Origin: a virus | DNA: 27,232 nucleotides | Strand: one strand, 5' to 3' | IMG/VR virus record: IMGVR_UViG_3300025120_000437 | Location: 1 to 27,232 of that record | Shown: positions 23,453-27,232 of the stretch, piece by piece | How positions within the stretch are numbered: the stretch's first letter is position 1 | Layout of the letters: every line of letters starts with the position of its first letter | The notes under the pieces: generated by a model | Seen by the model: only the letters and a program-made list of their open reading frames with translations | What the model was told of the DNA's origin: nothing | The model's database searches: none | Position numbers and translations under genes: made by a program

Positions 23453-24946
23453 ATGGCAAGACCTACAAATAGATCACAAGCAACAAGACAAGGAGCTGCT
23501 CCTAATTATACAAGAGTATCAGCTAACAACGGCACAGCAGCCGCAGGAGCATTACCAGCAGCTTCTTCACAAGGAGGGGCTTATGTAATATTAACAGCTG
23601 GGGATGTAGTAGTTAGTAATGACTCAGTAACTGCACCTATGTGGAGTAGTAATAATCCTACTTTAAATTTTTTCTACACTAGTTCAACACAAGTATCTAG
23701 TAATGTAGCAGAATATTATACATCAATTTACCAAACAGCATCAACAGAAGTATCTGCTGAAATACAGTTTGATATAGCTTATGGAGACCAAGTAGGTAGT
23801 GGTAGTCAATTTTTAAATAATTTAGTAACTGGATCCACACCTTCAAGAACAAATTATGGTCAATATAGAAATTTAGTATTAGGAGATGAAAATGCTTCAT
23901 TTGTATTTGGTGGTGTAACATCATCATATTGGTATGCAATGCCAATTGAAAGAGCAAGATATAAACAAGCTATTCTACCTGGAACATGGACATTAAATAT
24001 ATCAGGATCTACTAGTACACTATCAACTACAGCAGATCAAAAAGCATCTGTAATAACAGCTATGTCAGGCATGGATGCTGCTACTTATAATGATGTTACT
24101 TTAACAGGAGGTAGTGGAGGAACATCTGTTACTCATAATGGAGTTGCAGGCGTAAATGCAAGAGCAGACATTATCGTTGCTTCTGCTACAACATTAACAT
24201 CAATTATATTTGATCAAGGAACATATTATAAAGCAGGAGATATATTAACTATAGCAGCAGGTGCCTTATCAACAGGAGCTGGTTCAGCAGAAGTTCAAGT
24301 TAGATTAAATGCACCATTAGCATTTAAAAAGAATGCACAAGATTTAGGTTCTAGTGTACAATTAACAGATGATAGTAAATTATCTACAACCACACAATTT
24401 TGTGATGCAGGAAGAATTTTCCAAATAATATCAGGTTCAGCTGGTGTGCAAGGAGGAACAACTCAAAATGTAAATGGTTACACAGCAGGATCAGGATCAT
24501 ATGGTTTTTTATTACCAGACATTAATACATTAATATTAAATGGAGAAGCTTTAGATGCAATACCAGAAGTTGGGGGTATTAATTTTGGAACAAGTAGATC
24601 ATTTGATTCAAAAGGAAATAATTCATTACAATTAGTAGATGCATTACAAAGATCAGGTAATAATAATTTAGGATTTACTATAAATTCAAAAGAAGATTTA
24701 TCATCTGATTATATATTCTGTAGAGCTAAAAACTCAGAATATAACTACTCAGCAAATCCATCATTTATATCAAGTTCTACTGGAGCTGTGTTATTTAATG
24801 AATTTGTAGAAAACCCAACAACTTACATAACAACAGTAGGTTTATATAACATATCACAAGAACTATTAGCAGTAGCTAAATTATCAAGACCATTAGAAAA
24901 GAATTTTACGAAAGAATTACTTGTACGAGTTAAATTAGATTTTTAA
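23453..24946 (+). CDS. Conserved virion structural protein with one GD module, 497 aa
   Basis: A 497-residue protein. Its framework resembles a conserved baseplate/tail protein of marine T4-like phages: EYYTSIYQTAS and EIQFDIAYGDQVGSGS (residues 86-119), TPSRTNYGQYRNLVLGDEN (129-147), MPIERARYKQAILPGTWTLN (163-182), GRIFQIISGSAG, and the end YITTVGLYNISQELLAVAKL (458-477) followed by SRPLEKNFTKELLVRVKLDF. A GD module with core QGTYYKAGDILTI (255-267) lies between the PGTWTLNISG strand and GRIFQIISG, apparently as an insertion into this framework. The C-terminal 40 residues are paralogous to the end of the next gene. Probably a peripheral baseplate or tail-attachment component. Confidence 0.75.
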   Translation: MARPTNRSQATRQGAAPNYTRVSANNGTAAAGALPAASSQGGAYVILTAGDVVVSNDSVTAPMWSSNNPTLNFFYTSSTQVSSNVAEYYTSIYQTASTEVSAEIQFDIAYGDQVGSGSQFLNNLVTGSTPSRTNYGQYRNLVLGDENASFVFGGVTSSYWYAMPIERARYKQAILPGTWTLNISGSTSTLSTTADQKASVITAMSGMDAATYNDVTLTGGSGGTSVTHNGVAGVNARADIIVASATTLTSIIFDQGTYYKAGDILTIAAGALSTGAGSAEVQVRLNAPLAFKKNAQDLGSSVQLTDDSKLSTTTQFCDAGRIFQIISGSAGVQGGTTQNVNGYTAGSGSYGFLLPDINTLILNGEALDAIPEVGGINFGTSRSFDSKGNNSLQLVDALQRSGNNNLGFTINSKEDLSSDYIFCRAKNSEYNYSANPSFISSSTGAVLFNEFVENPTTYITTVGLYNISQELLAVAKLSRPLEKNFTKELLVRVKLDF

Positions 24947-24951
24947 GATGA

Positions 24952-27141
24952 ATGGCTGTTTACAAACAATTTAATACTAATGAAGTAGTAGTCTCCCCGT
25001 TTAAAGCTAATAAACGTTTTAGATTTGAGAACAGTCAGGTTTCGTCCTCAGATGTACAAATCGAATATTATCAATCACAACAGGGTACCTACTTATCTGG
25101 TTCATTTGACACTGGATTTAATACAATGCAAGATGGTGTAACCGTTTTTAGTAGTATTAAACAACTTTATTATTCAAATTACCTAACAGCATCTACAGGT
25201 GATCCTATGGTCACAGCTAGTTTTATACCAGGGCAAACAGGTCCACAAGGTCAAGATTTAGGATTTAGTCAATATGTTGGTAACACAACAGGTCCTAGAT
25301 TTGAAAACTTTTTACAATCATCATTAACACAAGATAGAAAATTTTCTCAATTTTCAGCATCTATGGCTCCAATTGGATTTGCAGGTACTAATACAGGAGT
25401 ATCTCAATCTGCTATAGCTGATCTTAATGCTAACATTAGTACAACTAAATTATCTTTTGTAACATTGCCTGATTTATTAGCAAAAGGAATTAATGAAACA
25501 TATGTTTTATCTCATGTAGAATGGCCTATAGCAGACATTGGTAACTCACCTTTTACATTAACAACAGGAGGTACTCAAATTACAACTGTATCAGCAAGTC
25601 AATTAGTAGAAGAAAGAATTGATCCAAATGTTAATGGTACATTAAGTGGTTTAACATTAAAAAATAATGATTTAGTTACTTTTATTAATGATGGTAGTGT
25701 TGGAGATGATATTACATTATATTATCTTCAAAAACCAAAAGGACCTTCTGTTATATCAATCCCATCAATGTTGTATGGTGAAGCAATTCAACCATCTTCA
25801 TTTCAATTTGAATATACATCTTCAATTAACTTTACACGTAGTATAGTTGATGATGATGGGCAAGGTAATTTAATTGTAACACAATCTAACTCAACAGGAG
25901 TACCTTTCTTTTCAGGAAGTATAGGTCAAATATTTTACTCACAAGGAATAGCAGTAATAACAGGACCAGATAGTGGTAGTTTAAGGGAATTTGCTCATAA
26001 TGTAGGGTATAAGGATAATATGAATCCTAATATAATGTCTTCTTCTTTATCATATTCGTCTTCAATAACAATAGATGAAAATCAATATAAATGTACAGTA
26101 AGAGATGATGAATTTTCATTTACAACAAACCCATCAGCTTTAGGACCTCCAGGAAAATTAACATCAACTACAAATCAATTATTTTCATCATTTGATGCTG
26201 GAAATTTAAATTTAGCTGCATCAGCAAATGATACTTATGCAGTTACACCTCGTAATAGAGTAGGTGATGTACAAGCAACTACATTTTATATCTTTGGAAA
26301 TAGAGCATCTAGAACTACATTTGGTCAACAATATAGAGTAGAGCTAGTATCAGCAGGAAATAATAGTTTAGAATTTGTAGGTTGGAATGGAAATAAAAAT
26401 GGAGGAAGAAATTCTTTAAATCAAGTACAATTCAATAGTACAGGTAGTGCTGTAGGGATAGCAAAAGGTTTTTGTGATGCTATAAATGGGGTAGATGGGT
26501 TTGCAGGTCAAATATCAGCTTCATTACAATCAACAGTTTCAGGTTTAGATACTGTAAAATTAACACAAGTAGAACCTGGAACAACAGGGAATACTAGAAT
26601 TAAATATGCAGATTCTTTTAATTTATTATTAGCATCAGGTACTAATTCACCAACACCATCTAGAGGACAAGAATATTTTGGAAATACAAATCAACCAGCA
26701 GGTAATCCTCAACCAGTTTCAGGAACAGATACTTTCCAATCTTCAAAGGGAGCTATATTAAATGTTGTAGTTTCAAGTAATGTTGTTACAAGTATAAATG
26801 TATCATCTTCAATAACACCAGGTGGAGTTTCACAATCATTTGCAGGTACTAATTACAGTGTAGGTGATAGATTAGAAATATTAGCTAGCCAAATAGGTGG
26901 AGGTGCAGGAGATCCTTTAGGAACAGGATCAATTCTATTAACATCCGGAGATGTAGAATTAGAAAAAAATACTCAAATATATCATGATTTTTGTACTGGG
27001 TCTTATTTTAGTCCTTATGTTACAACTGTAGGATTATATAATGAGAGCAACGATTTAGTATGTGTTGGTAAATTAGCAAGACCATTGCCAATATCACTTT
27101 ACACAGATACAACTTTTATGATCAATTTTGATACAAACTAA
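24952..27141 (+). CDS. Virion structural protein with two recurring modules, 729 aa
   Basis: A 729-residue protein. The N-terminus (YKQFNTNEVVVSPFKANKRF, 4-23; SSIKQLYYSNYL, 67-78) looks like a conserved attachment domain. Residues 434-563 carry the EPGTTGN module also found in the giant protein (EPGTTGN at 541-547). Residues 594-668 carry a GD module (core AGTNYSVGDRLEI, 631-643). The C-terminal 41 residues (YVTTVGLYNESNDLVCVGKL and on) are paralogous to the end of the 497-aa protein. The start at 24952 (ATG GCT GTT) is chosen because an ATG four bases upstream is out of frame and stops after eight codons. It is probably a tail-surface or baseplate-peripheral protein. Confidence 0.7.
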   Translation: MAVYKQFNTNEVVVSPFKANKRFRFENSQVSSSDVQIEYYQSQQGTYLSGSFDTGFNTMQDGVTVFSSIKQLYYSNYLTASTGDPMVTASFIPGQTGPQGQDLGFSQYVGNTTGPRFENFLQSSLTQDRKFSQFSASMAPIGFAGTNTGVSQSAIADLNANISTTKLSFVTLPDLLAKGINETYVLSHVEWPIADIGNSPFTLTTGGTQITTVSASQLVEERIDPNVNGTLSGLTLKNNDLVTFINDGSVGDDITLYYLQKPKGPSVISIPSMLYGEAIQPSSFQFEYTSSINFTRSIVDDDGQGNLIVTQSNSTGVPFFSGSIGQIFYSQGIAVITGPDSGSLREFAHNVGYKDNMNPNIMSSSLSYSSSITIDENQYKCTVRDDEFSFTTNPSALGPPGKLTSTTNQLFSSFDAGNLNLAASANDTYAVTPRNRVGDVQATTFYIFGNRASRTTFGQQYRVELVSAGNNSLEFVGWNGNKNGGRNSLNQVQFNSTGSAVGIAKGFCDAINGVDGFAGQISASLQSTVSGLDTVKLTQVEPGTTGNTRIKYADSFNLLLASGTNSPTPSRGQEYFGNTNQPAGNPQPVSGTDTFQSSKGAILNVVVSSNVVTSINVSSSITPGGVSQSFAGTNYSVGDRLEILASQIGGGAGDPLGTGSILLTSGDVELEKNTQIYHDFCTGSYFSPYVTTVGLYNESNDLVCVGKLARPLPISLYTDTTFMINFDTN

Positions 27142-27144
27142 CAT

Positions 27145-27232
27145 ATGAAACATATGCCAACTACCGCTACCTGGACTCACCAGGGAAGGGTTATAACGTC
27201 AATTAGTGATATGCCTGAAGGAACTTATGGAT
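27145..27232 (+). CDS. 5' end of a gene cut by the window edge
   Basis: An open frame starts at ATG 27145, three bases after the preceding stop, and continues past the end (29 codons seen). The visible product reads MKHMPTTATWTHQGRVITSI then SDMPEGTYG. A second in-frame ATG is at 27154. The DMPE-x-x-x-G end recalls proteins in which G-F-I/V-Y-K-I follows, as in some GIY-YIG-type phage proteins. That is only a guess from ten residues. Confidence 0.5.
   Translation, partial: MKHMPTTATWTHQGRVITSISDMPEGTYG

Noticed and set aside
24948-24974. ATG at 24948 as the start of the 729-aa gene
   Set aside because: It is out of frame with the long gene and reaches a stop after eight codons; the ATG at 24952 is the correct start.
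10368-27141. Diversity-generating retroelement or CRISPR array as the source of the repeats
   Set aside because: There is no reverse transcriptase gene, no template/variable repeat pair and no regularly spaced identical DNA repeats. The repeated modules are similar as protein and diverged as DNA.
1-27232. Integrated prophage
   Set aside because: No integrase, repressor or attachment-site pair is seen. The lone tRNA is complete and carries its own terminator. The gene set fits a virulent T4-like phage.

Overview
This window looks like part of the genome of a large, AT-rich, T4-like contractile-tailed phage (myovirus). Every supported gene is on the + strand and packed tightly, and the longest gene-free stretch is about 165 bases, which holds a tRNA and its terminator. 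Starts are preceded by A/T-rich leaders with essentially no Shine-Dalgarno sequence. That is the initiation style of Bacteroidota, so a flavobacterium-like host is my best guess; it is an inference from initiation signals and not proof.

Left end (1-3595), accessory and regulatory genes. It opens with the last codons of a gene whose tail resembles the C-terminus of an ATP-dependent DNA ligase. Two small unknown genes follow (one of 51 codons), then a tRNA-Ala(UGC) with a strong intrinsic terminator, an unknown 152-aa gene, and a purine-rich spacer. After the spacer comes a compact cluster: a 64-aa helical protein, a YhaM-like HD-domain hydrolase, a single-pass membrane protein and a sigma-70 region-2-like protein. 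The last is probably the phage late sigma factor, a functional analogue of T4 gp55.

Middle and right (3622-27141), the baseplate and tail-structure region. The order is: a helical protein; a gp5/VgrG-like spike; a large unknown structural protein; a small unknown protein; gp25 (sheath initiator/wedge); gp6 (wedge); an 864-aa structural protein; a 211-aa coiled-coil protein; a giant 3025-aa protein with a gp7/P2 gpI-like segment and a LamG-like domain; and three more virion proteins that resemble conserved structural proteins of marine T4-like phages. The order gp25-gp6-gp7-like parallels gpW-gpJ-gpI of P2. Five adjacent pairs are joined by TAATG stop/start overlaps. The window ends 29 codons into a further gene.

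Most notable: (1) a short beta-rich module with a core like G-x-x-Y-x-x-G-D-x-x-T-I occurs about nine times in four structural proteins, apparently inserted at different places in otherwise conserved frameworks; (2) a second module ending in EPGTTGN is shared by the giant protein and the 729-aa protein; (3) the motif TATTTATAA sits just upstream of the first gene of each of three transcription blocks and is a candidate late promoter, in places so close to the ATG that transcripts would be nearly leaderless.
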